DNA from: Loripinus fragilis
Lineage: Eukaryota > Mollusca > Bivalvia > Lucinida > Lucinidae
Assembly: GCA_964019695.1 (NCBI GenBank)
Contig: OZ026524.1
Span: 26,390,164-26,454,163 of the forward strand
Direction of reading: 5' to 3'
DNA: 64,000 nucleotides
Part shown: positions 46,206 to 56,528 of the stretch, one piece after another
Position numbering within the stretch: the stretch's first letter is position 1
How the letters are laid out: every line of letters begins with the position of its first letter
Position numbers and translations under genes: made by a program
Notes under the pieces: generated by a model
What the model was told of the DNA's origin: nothing
What the model saw: only the letters and a program-made list of their open reading frames with translations
Database searches by the model: none

Positions 46206-47385
46206 TCACCTAGTGAACCTCTATCAAAGTATGCCCGTGGGGCCCCAAATGTCCCCGCCACGGGATTCACATGTTTAACATGGGCTTATATTGGGAACAC
46301 ATGAAAACATCTTCTTGTCTGAAACCACAAGGCTTAGAGCTTTGATAGTGGTATGTAGCATCACCTAGTGGCCTTCTATGAAGATTGCTTAAATTATGCA
46401 CCTGGGGTCAAACATGGCCCTGTCGCAGGGTTCACAACGGCTTTTATAAAAATCAACTTTTTTCAGAATAGCGTCATATTGCATATCAAATAAAAGGGAA
46501 TGAAGCATACAATTACATGCTAGCAAATATTTTGCCCTTACACGCACCATAAGCCTCCGGGTACACGCACCATTGGCCCCCGGGTGTGGTCAAAACGTCA
46601 GCTGTTGTTTTTTTTTCTGAAAGAAGTTATGTGGCATATCAAATTAACGGGAGTGAAGCAGAGAACACAATGCAAGCAAATATTTAGCCCTTTTATACAC
46701 CCACGGCCCCTGGATTGGGTCAAAAGGTCAAAGCAATTTATTTCTGAAGAAGGTCGTGTTGCATATCAAATTAAAGGGAAATAAATGTAGAAAATTATGC
46801 ACGTAAAATGTTTGACCTTATGCACACCCCTGACCTTTTAGGTTGGGTAAAAGGTCAGACATTGAAAGTGTGCAGATAAGTATATTTTGATTGAACTTCG
46901 TGAGTTTACACAGGCATTGATTATGATCTGAGTGATACCCAGGATGAACTCAGGAGTTGGAGAAATGGGACTTATATTTTGTGGTTAGCATGCTCTCCTC
47001 GTGAAAAGGATTCAGGTGAGCGATCCAGGGCCCAATGGCCCTCTTGTTTTTCTTTTCTAAAAGAAGTCATGTTGCATATCAAATTAGCGAAATTGAAGCA
47101 TAAACACCATGCAGGCAAATATTCTGCCATTTTACTCACCCTCGACTCCTGGATTGGGTCTAAAGGTCATAACATATTTTTCTGAAGGTCATATTGCCTA
47201 TCAAATTAAAATTAAAGAAGTGTAGAAGAGAATGCAAGTAAAATATTTGCCTAACGAAAAGGTCAGACATTGAAATTATGGGAATAAGTTTGTATTTATT
47301 GAACTTAGCAATGACTTGATAGAATTTGGTAATGATCTGAGTGATACCCAAGATTGACTTACGTGTTGAAGAAATGGGATTTACA
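46206..47385 (+). repeat. Degenerate tandem repeat, unit ~130-190 bp
   Basis: Copies share TTGCATATCAAATTAAMGGG, GTGAAGCA, GCAAGYAAAATATTT, CACCCWCGRCYCCTGGATTGG and GTCAAAAGGTCA. Blocks lie at 46210-46440 (TAGCATCACCTAGTG pair), 46440-46870 and 47050-47380. GTCATGTTGCATATCAAATT opens several. Small frames here are shadows. Confidence 0.8.
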
Positions 47386-47483
47386 TTATAAAGATAGTTT
47401 CAAATTATAAAGATAGTTTCCAAATGAATGTTACCTTATTAAGCAAGTATAATTACATCTCAACTAGACGTTTTAATCATATT

Positions 47484-47748
47484 GCCATGCGCGGATCCAG
47501 AGGGGGGTGGGGGGCAGGGGGTCATGACCCCACCCCCCCCCCCCCCTGTAAAAAAAAAACAAAAAGAGTTTCGTAGCAATTCTAGTCCAGATCCCCTGAA
47601 AAATCACCATTCCATTGGCCCGCCAGCGAAACGCTATTTAGGTGCTGGCCCGCTTTGAGTGGAATTTGGATCCTACCCTTCCCCCTCATCAACTAAAAAT
47701 GTCAAAGTTGGACCACCTCTGACAAAATCTTCCTGATCCGCGCATGTT
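47484..47748. mobile_element. MITE with GCGCGGATCCAG ends (family 4), copy 1
   Basis: CATGCGCGGATCCAGAGGGG at the left is mirrored by CTGATCCGCGCATG at the right. The interior has a C-run, GGCCCGCCAGCGAAACGCTA and AAGTTGGACCACCTCTGACA. Same family as 49995-50302. Confidence 0.88.
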
Positions 47749-48571
47749 ACCCAATATGAAGGTTACGTCTACAATCTTGATAACAACATGAAAGGTCTTA
47801 AAGTGTATGTTCATGGTTTTGAACACTTTACTTAAATCAAAAATAAATATTTCACTATGTACTAGTTTATTTTTCATAGATCATTCCTTCATCTGCTAAG
47901 TTAATTACCGCAGTGTTCACTGCCTTAATCTAAACATCAGGGGGCTGCCATATTACAGTAATGGACATTAAAAGATGGATATTAACCTCTATTTCAGGTC
48001 AGCTAAATGACTCGTGGAATCACCTTGCTAGTGGTTCCATACATAGCTTCATTTCAAAATTGGATAATTGATATTCTGTTTTAATAACAATTATCAGTCA
48101 GTTTAATGCAAATTAGAATGTTACGACTATTTAAAGAATAGTATTTTAATTTTCAATAAGTTTCAGTTGATTTTACAATGTCTTATTGTACCCAAAATGA
48201 AGAAAGTTGTTACAAAATATGTCGTCTGCTATAGTAATAAGTAGTGCTTTAAGGGTTGAATTTTAGAAATAATTTTCAAACATTAGCTTATGTATCAAAA
48301 TATAGTCATCAATGTATACACTGCTTAAAATATTACTCTGAAACATTGTGAATTTTTGCCATTATCAAGGATTTAAGACTTTGGTCTGGTAGTGTGTAAG
48401 CAGGTAATAGAGACTCCAGTCCACTTGTTAGGAGCTCATTGACCTGAAAATAGCCAGACCCTGAAAGTAATTAATTACAGGCTAATTGACGGGATTTCAC
48501 ACACATTAAAGGAATGTTAATTCCTACCATACTGTAAGCTCTATAATAAATGCATTTAAAAAAGTGTGAAT
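47749..48571. other. Mostly unassigned; one MITE end
   Basis: GTCGTCTGCTATAG then AGTGCTTTAAGGGTTG at 48220-48257 is the right end of a family-2 MITE (compare 61765-61811). The left end is not found. No gene. Confidence 0.5.
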
Positions 48572-48757
48572 TTTCCCTTTAATAAGCAAAATATTTGAGC
48601 GCAAACTTGTACATCGGTTTAAGCATGGTTTGTGGGCCCTCAAAAGTACCATCTCGTTGAGACGGTTCTTGTTCTTTTTGTTATCCACAGTATATGTATT
48701 TTGCTTGAAATAAGAAAAAATATATTTCATATACGTACTCTTTTCTATAGTGGCGAA
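48572..48757 (-). mobile_element. Palindromic MITE, family 1, copy at 48.6 kb
   Basis: GGGCCCTCAAAAGTACCATC and TTGAGACGGTTCTTG form the core. Flanks TTTGAGCGCAAACTTGTACA and GAAATAAGAAAAAATAT match other copies with drift. Confidence 0.78.
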
Positions 48758-48837
48758 CATATTCCTAAATGTATATCAGGGGACATTTCTTCAATCTGCC
48801 TATTTTGCTTATGAGGGAGGGTGAAAAGCGCATTTGT

Positions 48838-49195
48838 TTGGATATTCGCCTTCAAAGGATTTACGTTTATTGACCAGCGGTCAGACCACATTCAACTGAT
48901 TGTCAAGTCTGTAATACAGACTTGTATCATCTGCGTATAGAAGAATGGTTGCGTATATTTAAGCAAGAATATCGTTTATATACAGCATAAAAGTATGGGA
49001 CCCAACATTGAACCTTGTTTGATTCGTGCCCGTATTTAGACCAAATAGCAGTACCCACATGCTTATGCCCTCTATTTGCTACATACCCAATATATATGTT
49101 TATACCTGCTTTTATACAATTAAATGACTTCACCTGATGCGTATAATCATTGTAATGAGAGTGTTTGGCCACGTCCTACTAGGTTGAGAAAGAAC
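48838..49195 (-). pseudogene. LINE reverse transcriptase relic, first copy
   Basis: Only the RT palm can be read. IKQGSMLGP (motif B region) sits near 48998-49026. After a frame change it continues FMLYINDILA, then YADDTSLYYRLDN (motif C, active site) at about 48904-48940. Upstream codons GYVANRGHKHVGTAIWSKYG look like the stretch before motif B. Stops and frameshifts are present. The pattern fits CR1/Jockey-type LINEs, a different lineage from the 19-23-kb and 42.5-kb elements. It is followed on the same strand by a second copy of the same region. Confidence 0.82.
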
Positions 49196-49204
49196 AAACA
49201 TAAA

Positions 49205-49580
49205 TTTTAAATACATTCCTAAAAGTGTATCAGAGGACACTTCTTTGCTCTTCACATTTTATATATGTAAGGCAGAGGGGGTGAAATAGCCCGATTATTA
49301 TGGCTAGATATTAGCGATATTCACCTTTTAAGAGATTTGCATGTTATGTACTGACAAGAGGTCTACCCAGAAGGAAAATGTTAGCAGCTCGGAATTGTTG
49401 AAACTGTGATAAAGACTACTATCATCTGCGTATAGAATATGGTAATCCTATACAGAAATTTAAGGGACCTAACAATGAGCCTTGGTCGACTTGTGCCCCT
49501 ATTAAGACCCAATCACAGAAACTATCTGGTGCTACCACTATTTGATGGCATAGCCAATATATATTAGATTTTATACAATT
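49205..49580 (-). pseudogene. LINE reverse transcriptase relic, second copy
   Basis: A diverged duplicate of 48838-49195. AQVDQGSLLGP lies near 49470-49505, and YADDSSLYHSFNNSE then FWVDLLS near 49355-49440. The two copies share ATCATCTGCGTATAG and GGACYCAACAATGARCCTTG-like words about 455 bp apart. The region either duplicated as a unit or received two insertions of the same family. Non-functional. Confidence 0.78.
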
Positions 49581-49899
49581 TTATATTTCATTCTGTATAC
49601 CCACCCAAAGGAGAGTACATGTACACGTACTTATATTCAGGCACAATCTTCAAACATATAAAACAAAAAATAAAAAGCGTGTGCTTTGTCAAGACAAACT
49701 CTCATTTCGGGAGCTGTACCAATGAAGGCACTGTAATACTCGGAACTATCTGCGCAGCTTCAGAGACTAGCTGGAACCTTGAAAAACGGGAAGCTGCAAA
49801 AGCAAATGAGCATGACCGAGAAATGCCACAACCATAGATCAATAACCAAACCCAGGGCACCGCAAGGAAGCGACATTAGAACAATGACAAAGCCGACTT

Positions 49900-50302
49900 T
49901 CATAAGAAGTAATATATTGGCGGATCCAGAGGGGGGACAAGGGGTCTGGAATCCCCCCACACACACACACACAATGACAAAGCCAACTTTTATAAGTAGT
50001 AATTCATGGGCGGATCCAGAGGGGGGGACAGGGGGTCTGGACCCCCCCCCCCCCACACACACACACACACTGAAAAAAAATACAAAAATATCGGGTTTAA
50101 GTTTCACACAGCTACTAAGCTAATATTCAATGTTAAATTTGGCCATCTTCGGCCCGCTAGCGAAACGCCATTAAAATGGCGTTTCGTTGGCGGGCCAATG
50201 ATGACCCGCTTCTAATGGTATTTGTTTGAATCCTCTCCCCTCTAAAAACAAGGTGTCAAAGTTGGACCCCCTCTGACAAAACTTTCTGGATCCGTGCATG
50301 TA
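49900..50302. mobile_element. Family-4 MITE with a duplicated left end, copy 2
   Basis: GGGCGGATCCAGAGGGGGGA starts the element near 50009, and CTTTCTGGATCCGTGCATG ends it near 50300. CTAGCGAAACGCCATTAAAA and its complement form an internal hairpin at 50158-50192. A tandem duplicate of the left end plus flank (ACAATGACAAAGCCGACTTT onward) lies at 49882-49978, with an (AC)n run in each copy. Frames over this region (49760-50215) are shadows. Confidence 0.85.
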
Positions 50303-50425
50303 ATTGGTGTCACTCCAGCTGGCACTATTACTACTAATATACGATCGGATGAGCGAGTTTCAATGATGCTGCTCAGACTGCGTGGATGCACAGTTATTGC
50401 TCATGTGCAACGAAAATGACTTAAC

Positions 50426-50825
50426 ATGTTTAAGCCCTCCAGTGTTTTTTTTTTTTTTTTTTTTGCTGACCTTTCCAAGGTGGTGCTTCTTTTGTGGACC
50501 ATTTATGTTATTAACGTTTCATGTTTATCTTTGTTATGCTGCCTTGCTGGGACAGGGCTAACCTCTTGGCTCCCTTGTGTGTTGTGTTTTCTTGTACTTT
50601 TGTCACTTTCCTATATGGTATTTTTTTATACGATACTGTTGTTTCAAAGATGCATAATATTATGACTATACTTTTTTTCATTGAAACATGTAAATAACAG
50701 TAAATGTATTACTGCAGTTAGAGGTAGTTTGTTTAAGACATATACATAAGTTCATTTATTCGTTTACACCTTTGAATCAACTGTACTTGATTGTATCGAT
50801 TCCTGATCTTTGCCTTCCTCTGTCC
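50426..50825 (+). mobile_element. 279-bp-type short repeat, copy 3 (interrupted)
   Basis: It begins GTTTAAGCCCTCCAGTG, a T-run, then CTGACCTTTCCAAGGTGGTG and GGCTAACCTCTTGGCTCCCT as in copies 1 and 2, here on the plus strand. After about 50620 the similarity stops. It resumes at 50783 with TACTTGATTGTATCGATTCC and TGATCTTTGCC, so about 150 bp have been inserted or replaced. The 79-codon frame is a shadow. Confidence 0.85.
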
Positions 50826-51340
50826 GCTTAAATCATGCCATGGTTCATTGATTTATTATTCTTGTCTTTTCAGGAATTGCACGTGCAAGTTTCTACGGAG
50901 TGCATGATTTGATGGTGAGTGAATGAGGAATTATAATCAAACTTTGTAAATATGGATATATGTTGTGATTGACTGGTTCCGAGGATTACAGGATTGCAGG
51001 ATTTAGATCACACTGGATTGCAGGATTGGATTTTAGTTTCTCCAGGTAAGTTCATTCAGCAGGGGTGATAAAGTTCAGGATTAATCAGGATTTCCTGATT
51101 GAGCACTCATGCATTTTGCATGTAAGATCAAATTTATTGTTGCTTTAATTTGTTATCAGAACCAAAGTCAAAGTCAAAATTATTTTATTTCTCTGGTACA
51201 CACTGTATACAGCTAGTGATTCAACATATTCTATACATATAACATAGTAGCATATTTTACAATATAGAGGTCGCATGAACGTGTATCATAAGTCATAGCA
51301 TGTAATATATATTATTTATATAATATATATATGTATATAT
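50826..51340. other. Unassigned stretch
   Basis: CTGATTGAGCACTCATGCAT and GGATTGCAGGATTTAGATCA-type words are mildly repetitive. TATTTTATTTCTCTGGTACA near 51181 could be a retroelement tail. No gene. Confidence 0.4.
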
Positions 51341-51387
51341 ACAGCATCTATCGGCTCAGTTGATTCACTATATCCCTCTGTATTTAT
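51341..51387 (+). repeat. Copy of the SINE tail at 51720
   Basis: ACAGCATCTATCGGCTCAGT followed by TGATTCACTATATCCCTCTG is repeated with one mismatch at 51720-51762. Probably the 3' part of a truncated sister SINE. Confidence 0.85.
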
Positions 51388-51611
51388 CTACTGTCTGAAT
51401 CTGCATCAGATTCTGATCCTGTGTAGCTCGAAAGCAATGATGTTAGTGAAATTATATTTCCACACTTCTGATATTTATCTAATTTCACTTGTATCCTTGG
51501 ATCCATCAGGCTTTCACTTGCGAACGAAATAGATGCCATGCTTTGAAAAGGAACCAAGATACGACATGTACTGCATCAGGCGTCGACAATATCAGCGCTT
51601 CCTGAACATCC

Positions 51612-51755
51612 TTTTTTGGGGATGTCTCAGTGGCGCAGTCGGTAGCGTCAATGTCTGGTGTAGTGCTAGGCGGTGTTGTCGAGGTCGTGGGTTCGAATCT
51701 CGCTAGAGGCAAAATATTTACAGCATCTATCAGCTCAGTTGATTCACTATATCCC

Positions 51756-51812
<57 letters not shown>
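51612..51812 (+). mobile_element. tRNA-derived SINE (family 3) with (TA)n tail
   Basis: A-box TCAGTGGCGCAGTCGG and B-box GGGTTCGAATCT lie about 50 bp apart. The tail is ACAGCATCTATCAGCTCAGT, TCACTATATCCCTCTG then about 26 TA dinucleotides. The frames on both strands are shadows. Confidence 0.85.
51762..51811. repeat. (TA)n microsatellite
   Basis: Uninterrupted TA run at the 3' end of the SINE, probably grown from its tail. Confidence 0.96.
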
Positions 51813-51997
51813 CATACTGATGTATTAGAAAATTACTGAACATATTTTGGAATGTTAATTAAACTTCCTTGGGAGACTAACTATATATTTAACAATTTGG
51901 TCAGCACTGCAAAATAAAGTGCATATCTCGAGCACATCAGTGCATTTGGTTTTATGTAAATATAATAATCAGTATATCTATTTCATATTTAACTAAA

Positions 51998-52233
51998 GGG
52001 TTTATTACTCATTTTGCTATTATCATTTGGTATGATTTTCAATAAAGCACATGTTGCTTTTGCTAGACATCGCCTCGGTGAGTATCACATAACCGTAGCT
52101 TTGAGTATTCTGTATACGCAAACATTGGGTACCCAGATCAGTCGCCGCATTGTGTGGTGTATGATCTGGGTCTGCTCTGTTTGCCCGTGTCCAACAAAAA
52201 GGACGTTGCGATTATAAGGGTGGGTCTGTATAG
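51998..52233 (-). mobile_element. TTAA-type palindromic MITE (family 2), inverted copy
   Basis: ACTAAAGGGTTTATTACTC at the left and TTGCGATTATAAGGGTG at the right enclose ACCCAGATCAGTCGCCGCAT and TGTATGATCTGGGTCTGCTC. Read on the minus strand it follows the same order as 28463-28699. Confidence 0.72.
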
Positions 52234-52607
52234 TATCAATTTCAGCTTTTATGGGTTAACAATGATAATGTATATATATAACCATTTTTCAAAATGGATG
52301 CAGCCTTAATATTCTCTACCTGGTTTTTTAATTTGCTTATATGTACAGCAAATAGAAACGATTTTATTTATATAAACATACAATATTTAACAGTATAATA
52401 GATAACAGTACAATAGTACCAATCCCCAGCTTTCAGGGCACCGAAGGGCTTCACAGAGATGTCATTACACCAAGGCAAAATCGGCGATGCCTCGTTGTTG
52501 GAATGTCATCGCTGTGATGCCCTAGTGATTATTGGGTGGGGCAATAAACTTTGTTTTATCCTCAATCTGTCCTCCCAAGCTCTTGCCGAAACGAAATGCA
52601 AGATGAA

Positions 52608-52631
52608 TTGAGAGAGAGAGAGAGAGAGAGA
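52608..52631. repeat. (GA)n microsatellite
   Basis: About twelve GA dinucleotides. Confidence 0.93.
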
Positions 52632-52766
52632 ACAGTTCGGATAAACACTATGTAAATGTAAATAATAAGAGAGGTACTTTTAAACACGTTTAAGTATGGT
52701 CAGGTAGTGCAGTCATGTAAACACAAACAAGAGACATATGGAATATGAAAAGAAAATATCGAAATA

Positions 52767-52811
52767 GTGTGTGTGCGTGCGTGCGTGCGTGCGTGTGTGT
52801 GTGTGTGTGTT
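52767..52811. repeat. (TG)n/(TGCG)n microsatellite
   Basis: A TGTGTG, TGCG, TGTGTG run of about 45 bp just after the LINE C-terminal codons. Confidence 0.95.
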
Positions 52812-53324
52812 AACCTGCGTTTACAGTTTTCATAATAGGGTTTATGAATAAACATAATCTTTTGAGTTCTCTTAAGTTTCTTTCATTCATTAATTGTTCG
52901 AACTTTAAAATATTAGGATGTCTGTAGTAGTATGGTTTTATGTATTTGGTTCTTGATTCGTGAAATTGTTTGCATACTAATAAAAAATGGAATTCGTCAC
53001 CTATGTCATCATTACAATAATTACATAGTCGTTCGTGTACTGCAATCCCTCTCCATTTACCTACTTCAACAGGTAGACGATGGTTCCTTGTTCGAAAAGA
53101 CAGCAATGTTTTAGTATGGTATGCGGATAATCGTGAAACCTACCATGATCTTTTAATCAGATATTTACTATAAGACAAGCATAAACGGATTGCTTTCTAT
53201 GGACGTTTTGTTCTTTAAAACATTTTATTTGTGATTTCTGAACATTTTTGCCAAGTTTAGGATTGAGCTGAAATATTTTCCTGATTGGGAATCTTGGACT
53301 GTTACAGTCCCTGTGTCATTGTCA

Positions 53325-53613
53325 GTCAGACCCAAGCCAACACACAGTCCGGTGCCACTATCGACACACAAGCCAAACGCCAGTCGAATGGTGTTTCGCT
53401 GGTGGGCCAATAGTGGCACTGTGGGTCAGACCCAAGCCAACACACAGTCCGGTGCCACTATCGACACACCAGCGAAATTTTGCTGGTGGGCCAATAGTCT
53501 GATAGTGGCACTGTGGGCCAGACCCAAGCCAACACACAGTCTGGTGCCGCTATCGACACACCAGCGAAACGCCATTCGAATGGCATTTCGCTGGTGGGCC
53601 AATAGTGGCCCAC
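53325..53613 (+). repeat. Three tandem ~97-bp units, each with a hairpin
   Basis: Each unit starts GTCAGACCCAAGCCAACACA and ends GGTGGGCCAATAGTGGC. The hairpin CCAGCGAAACGCCATT / AATGGCATTTCGCTGG is full in unit 3 (53561-53594), shorter in unit 2 and drifted in unit 1. The same hairpin is the core of the family-4 MITEs. Three open frames of 64-118 codons overlie this array and are artefacts of it. Confidence 0.93.
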
Positions 53614-53999
53614 TTTTGTCAACTGGAAGATCACAATCTGAAGCGGACACTTGTGGTGTTGTGATTTAACCAAGCAAGATTATTGAAGATAGATGACTTT
53701 TTTCCATTAGATCTAAGATTAGGCATAAGAATGGATTTTTCTGTTATGTCCCATTCTTAGGCCTAATATTTTGGGTCACATTTTGTTCAAATCAGCAAAT
53801 AGCAACACTCTAACTTTTGACTCAAAAGTTCATATATGCAACAATCTGTCTGGTATAAAACTATTTGTAATAGTAAGTTACTTATTTATAGCCATTGTCT
53901 CATTAGGTTTAACATATCAAGTGAGAATAATGACCTTGGCTTCAACAGTATTCAAAAATTCAACTTTTCAAAAAAAAAATCACATTAAAATGCAATAGG
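53614..53999. other. Unassigned stretch
   Basis: AAGATTAGGCATAAGAATGG and CCATTCTTAGGCCTAAT at 53713-53766 form a short inverted repeat. No gene. Confidence 0.45.
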
Positions 54000-54420
54000 A
54001 AGCAAATTGGACTTTGACCTTAAGTAGGTCAAGGCCAACTTAGGAGCATCATTTGAACAAACTTGGAAGGCCCCACATCCCCAATGCTACATACCAAGTC
54101 CCAATATCACAGCCGAAATCATAATACTTTCGAGAAATGTTTAACCTCATGAGACAATGGCTTTATACCAAATGTCAAGCTGACCTATGACCTTTTATCC
54201 AATGCCACTCATTTGGACTGCCACATACATATAAACATTGGTTTCTCAGAAATCACTGAGCTGTTTGATGGAGTATTCATTAGATTGTTTTAAGTCACTT
54301 GACCAAAATGGCCGTAACCCCCATATATGGTAAAACAAAATATGTTTTATTATAAGCTGTAGCTGACCTTGACCTATTTTAACATTATTTTTAACATTAT
54401 TAAAGAGGTCGGGTGAGCGC
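54000..54420 (-). repeat. Inverse relative of the 18060-18400 repeat
   Basis: GGCCCCACATCCCCAATGCT at 54071 complements 18280-18303. GACCAAAATGGCCGTAACCC appears near 54300. Confidence 0.72.
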
Positions 54421-54616
54421 CTCAGGACCTTCAGGTTTATATAAGTTCTAGACGACAACGCAGTCTAGAATATAAACTACTTCTTCGCCTAACAGGGGAT
54501 CGTTAATATATTGGCAACTATCCATGTTTACTAGACATAATCGCAAGAAGTAGACTCTCTTAATTTGCAATCTTAATGAAGTTCGCCATACATACGATCC
54601 CAGCCTTTAACTTTTT

Positions 54617-54797
54617 CAGGCCCCCAGATAAGAGTGCATAACTGAAAATAAGTTTTTTTTATTTCTCAACCAAAACATATGTTGTGGGTACTCAAAAGAA
54701 GAGATGGTTCATTTTGAGCACCAAAAACACATGTTTAAACCGATGGATAAGAAAATAATTGCAAGCTTACGCTCAAACATTTTGCTTAACTGACCCT
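54617..54797 (+). mobile_element. Palindromic MITE, family 1, copy at 54.7 kb
   Basis: It has AGGCCCCCAGATAAGAGTGC at the left and ATTTTGCTTAACTGACCC at the right. The palindrome centre is worn (CAAAAGAAGAGATGGTTC). Confidence 0.83.
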
Positions 54798-55249
54798 ATG
54801 TCTTTCATGGGATTTAAAGCCACTCGAAGCCAGCCTGCTTATCTCTGTGACACATACATTATTCAGCTCATAACCCCCAAAAGTTCGACTGTCATTGCTC
54901 TATCGTTACCGCATGGAAGGAACGGTTCATACTTGTACTGTATGTGTGTTTCAAGGGTACCTTTGTATTTGAAAATGTTTTCTAACTATGGATTCGCTTG
55001 GGATAACGAAGGCAATAAAATGTCATTGGTATTCAGAGCAGTGTACTAGAACGTTTTCTTAATCAGATAAACAGTTATTTGCACTTTTTCCTTGGCAGAG
55101 AGTAAACATTTGCCTGATATAGGTTTAGTGCACCAGTTATTTGAATCTCGGTTCTTTGTGGACTGTGGGCGCAGTAGAACCGCTGAGATTTCCTAGATTT
55201 CGTCCCTCTTGACACAAGGTATCAGAACTCTCTGACAGGAGCTACCATA
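54798..55249. other. Unassigned stretch
   Basis: A 96-codon plus frame (54759-55049) starts inside the MITE and has no recognised motif. An exon cannot be excluded, but I cannot support one. Confidence 0.4.
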
Positions 55250-55462
55250 TGAGCAGCGACATGAGATTTCCAACAATTTGACATTTTGACAAGTGTAGAC
55301 CCGGACGAGCCTCTGCAGCCTTCTTTTAAGCTTAGAAACTCCAAATGGTGTTCAGTCAGTAGGTTAACAATCATAGAATACTCAAGCTACTAGCAAAGGC
55401 TCTGATCAGACTGTGCGTATGCGCAGGCTGGTCTGAGCCTTTGCTGGTCGCACATACCAAAT
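55250..55462. mobile_element. Inverted-repeat MITE (family 3), copy 3
   Basis: AGCGACATGAGATTTCCAAC at the left is weakly mirrored by GCACATACCAAATTGATGG at the right. Inside are AAACTCCAAATGGTGTTCAG and CTACTAGCAAAGGCTCTGAT with its return arm. Confidence 0.88.
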
Positions 55463-55714
55463 TGATGGACTGCTCATTATGTAATCCAATAGCAGGCATC
55501 TCATCAACCTTACATGTTCTTTCAGAATTATCTCCCCTTGTAAGGTATGACATAGTTCAGAGTGGATATCATACGAAAAAAAGTTCCGTAAGTTAAACTT
55601 TCAAAAGTTCGTTAATGATAAAGATATGCATAAACGGGACAAAAACTGTCCCTTGTCGGGCTCGTACTTCCTAGTTCGTTGACTCTCCAAGTTTGCTGTA
55701 TATGGTAACCCTTG

Positions 55715-56195
55715 GGCCAACTTTAAAAATATTTTTCTTTCCCCCTACCCGACCCTGTTTTACCGGTATGGGTCGGTCGGTCGGAAACTTATTTTTTTTA
55801 ACTAAAAACCTCGAATTGGATACCCATTAAACTTAATTGTATACAGTAAAACCTGTCTAAAGAGGCCACTCAAAAAAGACATCACATAATGCAGGTCAAA
55901 AGTATTGCAGAATGCCCCCAGGGAGCATTCTGCAATACTTTGGACCCGCATTTAGCATCCATTTGTCTTAACGACCTTTGTATATATCTTTGAGTTGCCT
56001 TTTTAGGAAGGTTTTACTGTATAGTCCTACTGTAGGCAATAAAATTAAATACAGAATTTCCTAAGATAATAATTGGACAAAAAAATATCCTTGACTGAAA
56101 ATTGAAATAATTTTTTTCGAGTAGGGCCTTTTTTTCAGGCTCGGTCGGGTAAGGGGAAACAAATAAAATTTTAATTTAGGCCTGGGTGACGGACA
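55715..56195. mobile_element. Outer inverted-repeat element split by a TA-flanked MITE
   Basis: The left arm has TTTCCCCCTACCCGACCCTG and the right arm CTCGGTCGGGTAAGGGGAAA, with matching AT-rich outer flanks. An ACAGTAAAACC-type MITE sits between them. Confidence 0.75.
55844..56019. mobile_element. 176-bp MITE with TA target duplication (Tc1/mariner-type)
   Basis: Ends CAGTAAAACCTGTCTAAAGA and CTTTTTAGGAAGGTTTTACTG are inverted repeats, flanked by TA on both sides (55842-55843, 56020-56021). The centre AAGTATTGCAGAATGCCCC with its complement is a near-perfect hairpin. No coding capacity. Confidence 0.9.
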
Positions 56196-56307
56196 GTTAC
56201 GTAACGTTTACACTAACGGGTGCGTGGACACTGGCGGGTGCTACATTGCGCGCCCGTATTATAAGATATTTCGCGGAAGAAAATACAAACATATCATATG
56301 CTAATGG

Positions 56308-56514
56308 TTTTGTTTGTTTGTTTGATTTGATTCTTTAAGTCCCATCAACAATCTTTCAGTTATATAGGGACGGATCTTCCTGGGTTGAACCAGTACTAAG
56401 CTAGGATAAATGTGTCTTGCTCAAGGACCACTACGCAGTCACGCCGGTGAGGCTCGAACCCGCGACCCTTCGGTCTCGAGTCAAGCACTCTACCACTGAG
56501 CCACTGCGCTCCCC
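56308..56514 (-). mobile_element. tRNA-derived SINE (family 1), copy 2
   Basis: On the minus strand the head reads GGGAGCGCAGTGGCTCAGTG with the B box GGTTCGAGCC. The tail CTTAAAGAATCAAATC is flanked by (CAAA)n. TCATATGCTAATGG at 56294-56307 and TCATATGCTATTGG at 56515-56528 form a 14-bp target duplication with one mismatch. Confidence 0.95.
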
Positions 56515-56528
56515 TCATATGCTATTGG

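Larger units (their letters stand above)
52365..53200 (-). pseudogene. LINE C-terminal fragment and likely 3' UTR
   Basis: About 98 codons on the minus strand (53106-52810) read LLSFRTRNHRLPVEVGKWRG, then RLCNYCNDDIGDEFHFLLVC, a Cys-x2-Cys...His...Cys knuckle, and PNILKFEQLMNERNLRELKR. This is the C-terminus of a LINE protein, similar in layout to that of the 19-23-kb LINE but clearly a different copy. A few in-frame codons (AYHTKTLL) extend it toward 53140. Downstream, 52365-52805 is probably 3' UTR, interrupted by (GA)n and (TG)n runs. RT is missing: a strong 5' truncation. Confidence 0.85.

Noticed and set aside
49760..50215. Frames of 69-115 codons on both strands
   Set aside because: Translations of a duplicated MITE end with (AC)n runs.
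53313..53673. Overlapping frames of 64-118 codons on both strands
   Set aside because: Produced by the hairpin tandem array, whose unit happens to lack stops in several frames.
54759..55049. 96-codon plus-strand frame
   Set aside because: Starts within a family-1 MITE; no recognisable domain. Could contain an exon but unsupported.
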